Positions 1 through 9,657 are shown, counted from the first letter of the stretch. The stretch is 64,000 bases of DNA from Flavobacteriaceae bacterium (GCA_947483075.1 CANKLE010000002.1:124001-188000); one strand, 5' to 3'. Translations and numbers: made by a program. Notes: a model not told the origin generated them from the letters alone.

Positions 1-35
1 CCATGGAAGTCGATTATATTAGAGTTTATCAATAA
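1..35 (+). CDS. C-terminal end of a GH16-type glycoside hydrolase (truncated by window edge)
   Basis: Frame reads ..MEVDYIRVYQ-stop; D-Y-I-[RK]-V-Y-Q is the usual GH16 C-terminus and also ends the GH16 at 2377..3147 (LDYIKVYQ). Confidence 0.6.
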   Translation, partial: MEVDYIRVYQ

Positions 36-85
36 ATAAAAACAAGCTAGAGTAACAAATTGATGTTGTAACCACCAGTATAGGG

Positions 86-2377
86 ATGATTCAAAAATTG
101 TTTAGTATAATGTCGTTCGTGCTTGTCGTGCTTTGCAGTTGCAGTGCGCCTAAACCAGTAGCGCAAAGTAAACCTAAATCGACTATTGATGTTAAAGTAG
201 ATTCTATTTTACATCTCATGACATTAGAAGAAAAAGTAGGTCAACTGAACCAATACAATGGATTTTGGGATCTTACCGGACCTTCTCCTCTTGAAGGTCA
301 AGCCGCATTAAAATATGAGCATTTACGCAAAGGTTGGGTGGGTTCTATGCTCAACATCAAAGGTGCCGAAAATGTGCGTAAAATACAAAAATTGGCCGTC
401 GAGGGTTCTCGACTTCATATTCCTTTATTATTTGGATTTGATGTAATACATGGCTACAAAACCATTAGCCCAATTCCGCTGGCAGAAGCGGCGAGTTGGG
501 ATATGGAGGCCATCCAAAAATCAGCGGCAATTGCTGCCGAAGAATCGGCTGCTGTGGGAATCAACTGGACATTCGCCCCTATGGTCGATGTGTCGCGTGA
601 TCCCAGATGGGGAAGAGTAATGGAAGGTGCAGGAGAAGATCCGTACTTGGGCAGTAAAATTGCCGAAGCACGTGTACACGGATTTCAAGGCGCCAATTTT
701 GATTCTAATAAAACCATTTTAGCCTGTGCCAAACATTTTGCAGGCTATGCATTTGCCGAAGCAGGACGTGATTACAATACGGTAGATGTTTCGGAAACGG
801 TATTGCAAAATGTGATTTTCCCACCATTTAAAGCTGCAGTCAATGCGGGTGTTCGCACTTTCATGAATTCATTTAATGAGTTGAATGGAGTTCCAGCTAC
901 AGCCAGTAGCTATTTGCAGCGCAACCTTTTAAAAGGCGATTGGAATTTCAAAGGCTTTGTGGTTTCAGACTGGGGATCTGTGCGTGAAATGATCACACAT
1001 GGGTATGTAGCTGACGAAAAAGCAGCGGCCTTAGCGGCCATTCAAGGCGGTTCAGACATGGACATGGAATCCTATATTTATGTTGCCCAATTGGCTCAAC
1101 TGGTGCGCGAAGGCAAAGTGCAAGAATCGCTCATTGACGATGCAGCAGCTCGTATCCTTCGAATCAAATTTGAAATGGGACTATTTGATAATCCCTACAA
1201 ATATTGTGACGAAGCCTACGAAAAAGCCACAGTAGGCAAACCCGCGTTTCAAGAAGGCGTGTTGGATGTAGCCAAAAAATCTATAGTATTGTTAAAAAAC
1301 GACAAGGAGTTGTTGCCTTTGCCCAAGACAGGCAAGCGTATTGCAGTTATTGGCTCCTTGGCCAACGACAAAACAAGTCCATTAGGCAGCTGGCGAATTG
1401 CAGCAGATGAAAACACTGCCATTTCTGTATTAGAAGGATTAAAAGCCTATCCAGGGAATCAAATCGCCTATGCCAAAGGAGCAGAGGTTGCGTATGGTAA
1501 AATAGAATTTGGTTCAGAAACCAAGATCAACGAAACCGACAAATCTGGATTTTCCGAAGCCATTCTTTTGGCAAAGCAGTCGGATATTGTAATCATGGTG
1601 CTTGGCGAACACGGTTTGCAAACGGGTGAAGGTCGTTCGCGAGCCAATTTGGATTTGCCTGGAGTGCAACAAGAATTGTTGGAATCCGTATATCAAGTGA
1701 ACCCCAATATTGTATTGGTGTTGCAAAATGGTCGTCCCTTAGTAATTCCATGGGCCGTCGAAAATATTCCGGCTATAGTTGAAGCCTGGCAATTGGGAAC
1801 CCAAAGTGGCAATGCCCTTGCACAGGTGTTGTATGGCGATTACAATCCGAGTGGAAAACTGCCAATGACTTTCCCCAGAAGTATTGGTCAAATCCCAATG
1901 TATTATTACCGCAAAAATACCGGAAGACCTTCTACCGGCGATCCAAACAGTGTATTTTGGTCGCATTATATGGACGAGAAAAACACACCACAATTTCCTT
2001 TTGGTTTTGGGTTGAGTTATGCCAAATTTGAATACACGGCTGTCGCTGTAAATCAAAAATCGTTTACTAAAAACGGTTCAATTACGGCTTCTGTTACTGT
2101 AAAGAATATTAGTAATCGAGTAGGAAAAGAAGTAGTACAGCTCTATATACAAGATCTTGTAGGAAGCACCACCCGTCCTATAAAAGAACTAAAAGGTTTT
2201 GAACTCCTAGAATTGCAACCCAATGAGAGCAAACAAGTAACTTTTACCATTGATGAAAAAATGTTGGAGTTCTTTACTGCAAATAGAAAATGGGAAGCAG
2301 AATCGGGTGAATTTAAAGTCTATATAGGCACAAATTCAGCCGATACCCAAGATACATCCTTTCAGTATACAAACTAA
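86..2377 (+). CDS. bglX: Beta-glucosidase, GH3 family (BglX-like), lipoprotein
   Basis: 763 aa; lipobox LCSCS; GH3 motifs KHFAGY and nucleophile region GFVVSDWGSV; C-terminal fibronectin III-like domain. Confidence 0.93.
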   Translation: MIQKLFSIMSFVLVVLCSCSAPKPVAQSKPKSTIDVKVDSILHLMTLEEKVGQLNQYNGFWDLTGPSPLEGQAALKYEHLRKGWVGSMLNIKGAENVRKIQKLAVEGSRLHIPLLFGFDVIHGYKTISPIPLAEAASWDMEAIQKSAAIAAEESAAVGINWTFAPMVDVSRDPRWGRVMEGAGEDPYLGSKIAEARVHGFQGANFDSNKTILACAKHFAGYAFAEAGRDYNTVDVSETVLQNVIFPPFKAAVNAGVRTFMNSFNELNGVPATASSYLQRNLLKGDWNFKGFVVSDWGSVREMITHGYVADEKAAALAAIQGGSDMDMESYIYVAQLAQLVREGKVQESLIDDAAARILRIKFEMGLFDNPYKYCDEAYEKATVGKPAFQEGVLDVAKKSIVLLKNDKELLPLPKTGKRIAVIGSLANDKTSPLGSWRIAADENTAISVLEGLKAYPGNQIAYAKGAEVAYGKIEFGSETKINETDKSGFSEAILLAKQSDIVIMVLGEHGLQTGEGRSRANLDLPGVQQELLESVYQVNPNIVLVLQNGRPLVIPWAVENIPAIVEAWQLGTQSGNALAQVLYGDYNPSGKLPMTFPRSIGQIPMYYYRKNTGRPSTGDPNSVFWSHYMDEKNTPQFPFGFGLSYAKFEYTAVAVNQKSFTKNGSITASVTVKNISNRVGKEVVQLYIQDLVGSTTRPIKELKGFELLELQPNESKQVTFTIDEKMLEFFTANRKWEAESGEFKVYIGTNSADTQDTSFQYTN

Positions 2378-3147
2378 TGAGAATTCAATTTTACAGTTTA
2401 ACCCTAGTTTTATTAGTTGGTATTGGCTCATTGGCCCAAACGACCAAACGAGAATTGGTATGGGAAGAGAACTTTTCAAAACCAAGTTTAAATTCTTCGG
2501 TTTGGAACTTTGAATTGGGGAACGGTTGCCCAAATTTATGCGGATGGGGCAACGAAGAGCGACAAGAATACACCAGCACAAACCATGAGCTAATCGACGG
2601 AAAACTGGTTATTCATGCACAAAAAGAAGGCGATCGGTATACTTCTACTCGAATTACAACAGCCGGAAAAAAGGAGTTTCAGTACGGTCGCATCGAAGCC
2701 CGTGCCAAACTGCCCGTTGGTCAAGGAATTTGGCCTGCTTTTTGGATGCTGGGATCAAATATCAAACAAGTGGGTTGGCCTAAATGTGGAGAAATTGATA
2801 TTTTAGAATACATCGGGAAATCCCCACAACAGCTTTACACCTCTCTACACACCCAAGAAAGTCACGGAGAGACCATCAATACCAAAAAGACTACAATTCC
2901 AAAATTAGAAGAGGGGTATCATGAATATGCCATGGAGTGGGATGCACAAAAAATCGCTTTTTATATAGACAATTTACAAGTCTATGTTTACCAACCGGCC
3001 GTTCAAAATGAAAACAATTGGCCATTTGCACAGCCATTTTATATTATTGTAAACCTGGCTATTGGCGGAAAATTTGGCGGTCCTGAAGTGGACGATACGA
3101 TATTCCCTCAAAATTTCTACCTAGACTACATCAAAGTTTACCAATAA
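2377..3147 (+). CDS. GH16 beta-glucanase / laminarinase
   Basis: Signal peptide; catalytic motif GEIDILEYIG; start overlaps the stop of the upstream GH3. Confidence 0.92.
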   Translation: MRIQFYSLTLVLLVGIGSLAQTTKRELVWEENFSKPSLNSSVWNFELGNGCPNLCGWGNEERQEYTSTNHELIDGKLVIHAQKEGDRYTSTRITTAGKKEFQYGRIEARAKLPVGQGIWPAFWMLGSNIKQVGWPKCGEIDILEYIGKSPQQLYTSLHTQESHGETINTKKTTIPKLEEGYHEYAMEWDAQKIAFYIDNLQVYVYQPAVQNENNWPFAQPFYIIVNLAIGGKFGGPEVDDTIFPQNFYLDYIKVYQ

Positions 3148-3277
3148 TCAGAACTCTACTGCAGGTGCAACACCCTGTTTCTGTTTGGTGATTACGCAAC
3201 AAAAAACTTAAATAAATAGGAATATATATTGTATTAGTGTTAAAAAAATAAATTATCTTTAAATTTTCAATAAATAG

Positions 3278-3309
3278 TTGGATAATCCTATTTTAATATG
3301 CTATTTTTG
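3278..3309 (+). promoter_or_regulatory. Candidate Bacteroidota promoter (-33 TTG, 21 nt, -7 TATTTTTG) for the sigma factor gene
   Basis: TTG 3278-3280 and TAnnTTTG 3302-3309 in AT-rich intergenic DNA. Confidence 0.45.
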
Positions 3310-3401
3310 AATCAATAATTCTAAACACACATTTGCCTATACCCGAAAATTACTTTTACACCGATTTGATTCGTATTTAATTCAACTTAAAAAGTAATTT
3401 T

Positions 3402-3986
3402 ATGGCTAATGTTCACACCTCCGATGCATTATTGGTTAAAAATTATATAGCAGGCGACGAGAACGCCTTGACTGTATTAATTAACCGTCACCAGTCCAAA
3501 TTATTTGGGTTTATTTACTCAAAAGTGTCCGATCGAGATATCGCCAACGATATTTTTCAAGATACCTTTATCAAAGTAATTAAAACGCTTAAATCTAATT
3601 CGTACAACGAAGAAGGTAAATTTTTGCCTTGGGTGATGCGAATTGCACACAATTTGATTATCGATCACTTTAGACGAAATAAAAAGATGCCACTTTTTCG
3701 TGAAACCGAGGAGTTTTCTATTTTTTCGATCATGTCTGATCAATCGTTGACAATCGAAAATCAGCTCATTACAGAACAAGTAGAAAAAGACTTGAAACGA
3801 ATTATAGAAGAATTGCCAGAGGACCAACGCGAAGTAGTCATGATGCGCATGTACCAAGACTTAAGCTTCAAGGAAATAGCTGAATTAACCGGCGTAAGCA
3901 TCAATACTGCCTTAGGAAGAATGCGTTATGCCTTGTTAAATATGCGTAAAGTAATCGATAAGCATAAAATTATTTTAACCAATTGA
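3402..3986 (+). CDS. RNA polymerase sigma-70 family (ECF-like) factor
   Basis: 194 aa; sigma region 2 (DIFQDTFIKVIKT...FLPWVMRIAHNLIIDHFRR) and region 4 (ELPEDQREVVMMRMYQDLSFKEIAELTGVSINTALGRMRYAL). Confidence 0.93.
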   Translation: MANVHTSDALLVKNYIAGDENALTVLINRHQSKLFGFIYSKVSDRDIANDIFQDTFIKVIKTLKSNSYNEEGKFLPWVMRIAHNLIIDHFRRNKKMPLFRETEEFSIFSIMSDQSLTIENQLITEQVEKDLKRIIEELPEDQREVVMMRMYQDLSFKEIAELTGVSINTALGRMRYALLNMRKVIDKHKIILTN

Positions 3987-4039
3987 TACTTTACTGTAAA
4001 ATTTGTCGTTGTACTACTATATCAAATTAATTGTAGTCT

Positions 4040-4183
4040 ATGGCAAAAATTTACTCTAAAAAAATGCGTGCAGCAATCCCTATGAAACCCAAAAAAGAAA
4101 CAATTTCTTTTTTATTGAACTACTCCAAAGCACTGAGCTTTATGCAGGTAGGAAAACAAAGCTTCGAATTGATTGCCAATTAA
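4040..4183 (+). CDS. 47-aa basic small protein of unknown function
   Basis: Open frame MAKIYSKKMRAAIPMKPKKETISFLLNYSKALSFMQVGKQSFELIAN between the sigma factor and a terminator; below the ORF-track length cutoff. Confidence 0.7.
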   Translation: MAKIYSKKMRAAIPMKPKKETISFLLNYSKALSFMQVGKQSFELIAN

Positions 4184-4190
4184 CGCCACA

Positions 4191-4219
4191 CATCCCGGTA
4201 TTTATCGGGATGTTTTTTT
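4191..4219. terminator. Rho-independent terminator between convergent genes
   Basis: CATCCCG-loop-CGGGATG followed by TTTTTTT. Confidence 0.75.
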
Positions 4220-4861
4220 ATGATACGTATCCAAAACCGATTTTCTCCCTACCGTCTGGGTGATCAGGTCTTTATTTAAATCCCAGCCTCTTGCTTGACA
4301 ATATTCTCGCCCGTACCAGATAATTTGCAAATGCAATTCGTTCCAAAGCGCTTTTGGAAACAAGCGTTTGGCGTCTTTCTCGGTTTGTACCACATTACTT
4401 CCGTCAGAAAGGTTCCAGCGGTACAATAACCGATGTATGTGCGTATCAACTGGAAAAGCGGGAACACCAAAAGCCTGTGAAATTACCACACTTGCCGTTT
4501 TATGTCCTACGGCTGGTAAGGCTTCTAAGTCTTCAAAATTGGCGGGTACTTGGCCTTGGTGTTTGTCAATTAGGATGTGTGATAAACCATAAATTCCTTT
4601 TGATTTCATAGGAGATAATCCACAGGGCCGAATGATTTGTTGAATTTCTTCGACACTCAATTTAATCATAGCATAAGGATTATCGGCTTTGGCAAACAGC
4701 AGGGGAGTTATTTTATTCACTCGAACATCAGTGCATTGTGCCGACAATAAAACCGCGATCAATAAGGTGTAAGGGTCTTTGTGATCTAACGGAATCGGGA
4801 TGGTGGGGTAGTATTCTTTTAACGTATTTATAACAAATGTTACCCGTTCGGCTTTGGTCAT
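4202..4861 (-). CDS. nth: Endonuclease III (HhH-GPD DNA glycosylase/AP lyase), Fe-S ligands largely missing
   Basis: LPAVGHKTASVV HhH motif and FPVDTHIHR catalytic Asp region; C-terminus has only one of four expected cysteines. Confidence 0.9.
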   Translation of the reverse strand: MTKAERVTFVINTLKEYYPTIPIPLDHKDPYTLLIAVLLSAQCTDVRVNKITPLLFAKADNPYAMIKLSVEEIQQIIRPCGLSPMKSKGIYGLSHILIDKHQGQVPANFEDLEALPAVGHKTASVVISQAFGVPAFPVDTHIHRLLYRWNLSDGSNVVQTEKDAKRLFPKALWNELHLQIIWYGREYCQARGWDLNKDLITQTVGRKSVLDTYHKKTSR

Positions 4862-4942
4862 TTTTGTATTTTTAGTTGCGTAAAATTAACGTATTTGCAA
4901 AGTGTGACGAAGTATTAATTTATCAAATTTATAAATCATAGT

Positions 4943-5395
4943 ATGACAACATTACAAAAAGGAGATCAGGCTCCTTCATTTTCAGGATTAGATCAAGACG
5001 GAAACGCACATCGTTTGTCTGATTATGCAGGACAAAAATTGATTGTATTTTTCTACCCAAAAGCCAATACGCCGGGTTGCACTGCCGAAGCTTGTGACCT
5101 GCGGGACCACTACGAAACATTTAAGGCCCAAAATTATGCTTTATTGGGCGTAAGCGCCGATAATGCAAAAGCCCAGTCTAGTTTTAGAAACAAATTTCAG
5201 TTTCCGTTTCCCTTATTGGCTGATGAGGATAAATCTGTGATTCAGGCATTTGGAGTTTGGGGTCCCAAAAAATTCATGGGGAAAGAATACGATGGCATTC
5301 ACAGAACCACTTTTGTGATTGACGAACACGGAATTATAGCAGAGGTGATCACCGAGGTAAAAACCAAAGAACACGCCAATCAACTCTTAAAATAA
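4943..5395 (+). CDS. bcp: Thioredoxin-dependent thiol peroxidase (BCP/PrxQ)
   Basis: FFYPKANTPGCTAEACDLRD peroxidatic motif. Confidence 0.95.
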   Translation: MTTLQKGDQAPSFSGLDQDGNAHRLSDYAGQKLIVFFYPKANTPGCTAEACDLRDHYETFKAQNYALLGVSADNAKAQSSFRNKFQFPFPLLADEDKSVIQAFGVWGPKKFMGKEYDGIHRTTFVIDEHGIIAEVITEVKTKEHANQLLK

Positions 5396-5398
5396 TAA

Positions 5399-5427
5399 AA
5401 AAGCCAAGCATTAACTTGGCTTTTTTT
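5399..5427. terminator. Terminator between convergent genes
   Basis: AAGCCAAG-cattaa-CTTGGCTT followed by a T run. Confidence 0.8.
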
Positions 5428-5438
5428 AGTGTTTATTT

Positions 5439-6902
5439 TTAGTTTTTTTCGTGTGCAAAATGGGTGGGATTATACCCAAACAAATGGTCTTTTTTGATTA
5501 ATTCGGCAATTCCTTTGGGCAGCATGCTCTCCCAACCACTTTCTCCTTTGCCAATCATTTTTAATACTTCACGAGATACAATTTTTAAATTGTCCTTGTC
5601 AAAATCTTCAATATCAACTACTTTGCCATTAAACTTGAAGAATTTATACAACTCTTTCATACGAGGATGCACCTTTAGGTTTTCAGAGTTAATGATAGTA
5701 GTACCATCTTCATCGAGCATAGGGTATAAAAATACTTTCAAATCGCGGTAGAATAATTTACCAAACGCTTCAAGTATTCCACCACTTAAATGACGGTAGT
5801 ATTTTTCGTCAAAAATATCAACTAAGTTGTTCACGCCCATCGCCAATCCCATGCGCGCTTTGGTGTAATTAGAGAAATATTCAACTACTTTGTAATACTC
5901 TTGAAAATTAGAAATCATTACCGTTTGTCCTAACGAGCACAATAATTCGGCACGGTCCATAAAGTCACGTTCATCAATTTCGCCTTCTGAGCGCAAGTTA
6001 GATAAGGTAATTTCAAATACCACTAAGGTATTCTCTTCGTCTACTTTGTTTTCTTGCAAAAACATTTTAAAAGAGTTGTTGTACATGTCCATGTTTACCG
6101 AAGTAACAGGGCGGAAACTTCCGCGCAAAGCCAGGATATTTTTCTTGTACAAGATAGAAGCGGGTAAAATATTATTGCCTTCGGGATTAAACATCACCGC
6201 ATCAGTCATTCCATTTTTTACCAACTGCAAACTGATTAATCGGTTGTCTACCTCGGCAAAACGCGGACCAGAAAAATTTATCGTATCGATCTCCAATTGG
6301 TCTTTGTCGAGGTGATCGTATAAATAACGCAACAATTTTTTAGGATCATTGTATTTGTAATAGGCCCCGTAAATTAAATTTACGCCTAAGATGCCTAAGG
6401 TTTCTTGTTGCAGTTTTGCATCTGTTTCTTTAAATCGGATGTGTAAAATAATTTCGTTATAGCCTTCGTCTGGTTCGATTTGGTATTTAATTCCTACCCA
6501 ACCGTGGCCTTTAAATTGCTTGGCAAAGTCTATAGTAGCAACTGTATTAGCGTAACTGAAAAACATTTTATTCGGATGTTTTTCTCGGCTCAATCTACTT
6601 TCTATCAAATCAACTTCGTGGGTAAGCATTTTTTTAAGTCGACTTTCGGTTACATACCGGCCATCACTTTCTATGCCGTAAATGGCATCACTAAAGTCTT
6701 TGTCATAAGCAGACATGGCTTTGGCAATAGTGCCCGAAGATCCACCTGATCTAAAAAAGTGCCGAACCGTTTCTTGTCCTGCGCCAATTTCTGCAAATGT
6801 GCCGTAAATGTTTTCGTTGAGATTAATGCGAAGCGCCTTGTCCTTAATCGAGGGAATTTGTTCGATTTCTTTGTCGCCTTTTAATTTTATTTCGGTGCTC
6901 AT
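5439..6902 (-). CDS. Conserved protein of unknown function, about 487 aa
   Basis: Long ORF with AEIGAGQETVRHFFRSGGSSGTIAKAMSAYDKDFSDAIYG, a motif I recall in a widespread uncharacterised family. Confidence 0.85.
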   Translation of the reverse strand: MSTEIKLKGDKEIEQIPSIKDKALRINLNENIYGTFAEIGAGQETVRHFFRSGGSSGTIAKAMSAYDKDFSDAIYGIESDGRYVTESRLKKMLTHEVDLIESRLSREKHPNKMFFSYANTVATIDFAKQFKGHGWVGIKYQIEPDEGYNEIILHIRFKETDAKLQQETLGILGVNLIYGAYYKYNDPKKLLRYLYDHLDKDQLEIDTINFSGPRFAEVDNRLISLQLVKNGMTDAVMFNPEGNNILPASILYKKNILALRGSFRPVTSVNMDMYNNSFKMFLQENKVDEENTLVVFEITLSNLRSEGEIDERDFMDRAELLCSLGQTVMISNFQEYYKVVEYFSNYTKARMGLAMGVNNLVDIFDEKYYRHLSGGILEAFGKLFYRDLKVFLYPMLDEDGTTIINSENLKVHPRMKELYKFFKFNGKVVDIEDFDKDNLKIVSREVLKMIGKGESGWESMLPKGIAELIKKDHLFGYNPTHFAHEKN

Positions 6903-6946
6903 TGTTGCTTTTGATAAATCTGCCGCAAAGTTAACAAAATAGCGAG

Positions 6947-6975
6947 TTGGTAAAAGCGAATTAATACTATTTTTG
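6947..6975 (+). promoter_or_regulatory. Candidate promoter (TTG, 18 nt, TATTTTTG)
   Basis: TTG 6947-6949, TAnnTTTG 6968-6975, shortly upstream of the MBL-fold gene. Confidence 0.5.
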
Positions 6976-6990
6976 TGAAAAGTTTCTCTG

Positions 6991-7755
6991 TTGAAAGTCT
7001 ATTTTTTAGGTACCGGTACTTCTCAAGGAATCCCCGTAATTGGGAGCAATCATCCAGTGTGCTTAAGTGCCGATCCAAAAGACAAGCGTTTGCGTGTCTC
7101 GGTTTGGATTCATTGGGAATCCTATTCGTATGTCATTGATTGCGGACCCGATTTTCGGCAACAAATGTTGGTTTCCAATTGCCCCAAACTCGACGGAATT
7201 GTATATACCCACGAACATTCCGATCATACAGCGGGCCTAGATGACATTCGGCCTTTCAGTTTCAAAACAAATGGAGTTTCAATCTATGCACATCCGCGCG
7301 TATTAGACAACCTGGCCAAACGCTTTGACTACATATTTGCCACCGATGACAAATACCCCGGAGCTCCCTCGGTTATTCCACATCCCATACATCCCAATAC
7401 GGCATTTATGCTGGGCAACAAACAAGTTATACCGATCAATGCCTACCATGCCGGACTACAAGTGTATGGTTTTCGAATAGATCATTTTGCTTACCTCACC
7501 GATGTTAAAACAATAGATCAACAGGAAATAGAAAAATTAAGAGGTCTGCAGGTATTGGTCGTAAATTGTTTGCGGGAAGAATCGCATCATTCGCATTTTA
7601 ATTTGAGCGAGGCTTTACAATTCATCGCCATTGTACAGCCAGAAAAAACTTATTTCACCCACATTAGCCATACATTTGGTTTTCACGAGGCGATACAACA
7701 AAAGTTACCAAAAAACGTTTATGTTGCATACGATAATTTAGAAATCACAATTTAA
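6991..7755 (+). CDS. MBL-fold metallo-hydrolase (PhnP-like)
   Basis: TTG start; FLGTGTSQGIPV and THEHSDHTAGLDDIR metal-binding motif. Confidence 0.9.
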   Translation: MKVYFLGTGTSQGIPVIGSNHPVCLSADPKDKRLRVSVWIHWESYSYVIDCGPDFRQQMLVSNCPKLDGIVYTHEHSDHTAGLDDIRPFSFKTNGVSIYAHPRVLDNLAKRFDYIFATDDKYPGAPSVIPHPIHPNTAFMLGNKQVIPINAYHAGLQVYGFRIDHFAYLTDVKTIDQQEIEKLRGLQVLVVNCLREESHHSHFNLSEALQFIAIVQPEKTYFTHISHTFGFHEAIQQKLPKNVYVAYDNLEITI

Positions 7756-7760
7756 CTCCT

Positions 7761-8261
7761 ATGAAAAAATCCTTCCTTTTGTACGTCACTATTTTTTCGG
7801 TATTAATTACATTGCTTACCTACATGTATTATTCAAAACAGTTAAAAGCATGCCAGGATCAATTGGATAAAGCTTCCAACAGCAGTAAAAAAAGCCTCAG
7901 TGACCTACAAACAGAACTCGCTGACGCCAACTATTTTTCATTAGCCCACGACGACAACGCCCAAAATTATTTTGAAACTACCCAAAACGGCAAGTTTATT
8001 GCCTACGAAAAATTGATTCCTTACGTCACCGAAAAATTACTAGATTACAACCAAGACCCCAAAGGAAATCCCTACACGGGCCAAGACCAAATAGGTGCCC
8101 AAAAATTCATTATCAATAAGGTGAAAATTTTGAACCACCGCTGGATTATTGCCGATTACAACGATGGCGAATATTGGGGAGAAGTATTACTCAAGTATTT
8201 TGTGAATGAAGACCAAAGTATTTCATTCGAGATTATTCAGTCGGTTATATACCAGAAATAA
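7761..8261 (+). CDS. Membrane-anchored conserved hypothetical protein
   Basis: N-terminal TM, coiled region, globular C-terminus; close behind the MBL gene. Confidence 0.75.
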   Translation: MKKSFLLYVTIFSVLITLLTYMYYSKQLKACQDQLDKASNSSKKSLSDLQTELADANYFSLAHDDNAQNYFETTQNGKFIAYEKLIPYVTEKLLDYNQDPKGNPYTGQDQIGAQKFIINKVKILNHRWIIADYNDGEYWGEVLLKYFVNEDQSISFEIIQSVIYQK

Positions 8262-8262
8262 G

Positions 8263-8691
8263 ATGAAAAGAGTTGTATGTATATTGCTGATTGCGGCCTT
8301 TTTTTCGTGTAATCAAAAAAACGAAACTACAACAGTTGCTCCAAAAGTTACACCAACTGCAGCGCCAAAAACTGTTGGATCAGATCTTGATACCCACGGA
8401 TGTAAAACTTCGGCTGGCTATACTTGGTCTTCGTTGCGCAACGACTGTGTGCGCATTTTTGAGGTGGGAACGCGATTGGATCCTGTTGAACCCAACGGCA
8501 TGAGTGCATTTGTTATTTTGGATGCAAAAGTCAACAAAGCAGAAGTATTTACCTTGCTCGAAAAACAACCCGTCATTTTAACTCAAGTTGGTAAAGGAAC
8601 CTATACCAATGGGAATTGGGAATTGATCACGCATTCTAAATTAGCAAAGCTACTATACAAAGGAAAAGTTACTTTTATCCAACCCGAGTAG
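8263..8691 (+). CDS. Lipoprotein of unknown function
   Basis: Start trimmed to MKRVVCILLIAAFFSCNQ (lipobox); DTHGCKTSAGYTWSSLRNDCVR conserved cysteines. Confidence 0.75.
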   Translation: MKRVVCILLIAAFFSCNQKNETTTVAPKVTPTAAPKTVGSDLDTHGCKTSAGYTWSSLRNDCVRIFEVGTRLDPVEPNGMSAFVILDAKVNKAEVFTLLEKQPVILTQVGKGTYTNGNWELITHSKLAKLLYKGKVTFIQPE

Positions 8692-9331
8692 TGATCAACC
8701 ACTGATTTAAATCATAAAAATTTTGTGGCGAAACTCCGTGACCTATGGGGTATTCCTGGTATTGAACTTGCACACCCAAATTCGTTAAACTTTCTGGGGC
8801 CTTGCGTGCCCATTCTACTGGAATTACTTGGTCAACGGTGCCGTGAGAGGTGTATATTTGTAGCCTAGACAAGTTATTTTTTTCAAAACCCGCTACTGCT
8901 ATTTCGTCATTCAAATAGCCGCTCAAAGCCGCTACACGCTGAATGCGTTCTGGGTAGGACAAAGCAACAGCATAGCTCAAAATAGCGCCTTGACTAAAGC
9001 CAATTAAAGTTACAGATTGGGCATCAAGAGGATAGGCTTGTTGCAATTCGTTCAGAGTTGTCAAAATTAAATCTCGGGAACTCCGCGCTTGCTCTAAATC
9101 TGAGAATTTACTGGCATCTGCATCAAAATTAATCGCATACCACGCATAACTCCCATACTGTAAATCATGGGGCGCTTGCAAGGAAATTACAAAATATTCT
9201 TCGGGTAGTTCTGATGCAAACGAAAACAAATCGGCTTCGTTACTGCCATACCCGTGCAACAACAAGAGCAACGGATTTTTATCCAACATTACTTTGGGTG
9301 GACGAACTAAATAGGTTGAAATTCCCGCCAT
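8675..9331 (-). CDS. Alpha/beta hydrolase (carboxylesterase/phospholipase family)
   Basis: LLLHGYGSNEADLF, nucleophile GFSQGA, catalytic His region YPIGHGVSPQ. Confidence 0.9.
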   Translation of the reverse strand: MAGISTYLVRPPKVMLDKNPLLLLLHGYGSNEADLFSFASELPEEYFVISLQAPHDLQYGSYAWYAINFDADASKFSDLEQARSSRDLILTTLNELQQAYPLDAQSVTLIGFSQGAILSYAVALSYPERIQRVAALSGYLNDEIAVAGFEKNNLSRLQIYTSHGTVDQVIPVEWARKAPESLTNLGVQVQYQEYPIGHGVSPQNFYDLNQWLITTRVG

Positions 9332-9657
9332 TAGTCGATCGATTTAAAAGCAGATTGAAATAAGTTGCCCAACAAAGGAATTGGTTTGCTCTCGCCTTTG
9401 ATGGCGCTAAAAATACCATATCCCCACAAAACGGAAACAAAAAGCCACATGGCCGAACTGATCATGTAATTATCAAAATTACTCACCAATAAACCCAGCG
9501 AAACAAAAGTTACCGATAAGCCCAAAGCTTGTCGAATATGAAAAGAGGCAAAGGGATTTTTGGGTTCCGAATTCATCGAAAGAGCGATGAGTACACCAAC
9601 GATTAATATATAGCTGGTTATGGCAGTCGATTTGCCGGCTTCGATTGAGTTTTTCAT
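9331..9657 (-). CDS. Small multi-pass membrane protein (DUF4870-like)
   Basis: FASFHIRQALGLSVTFV and several TM segments; overlaps neighbours by about 1-4 nt. Confidence 0.75.
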   Translation of the reverse strand: MKNSIEAGKSTAITSYILIVGVLIALSMNSEPKNPFASFHIRQALGLSVTFVSLGLLVSNFDNYMISSAMWLFVSVLWGYGIFSAIKGESKPIPLLGNLFQSAFKSID

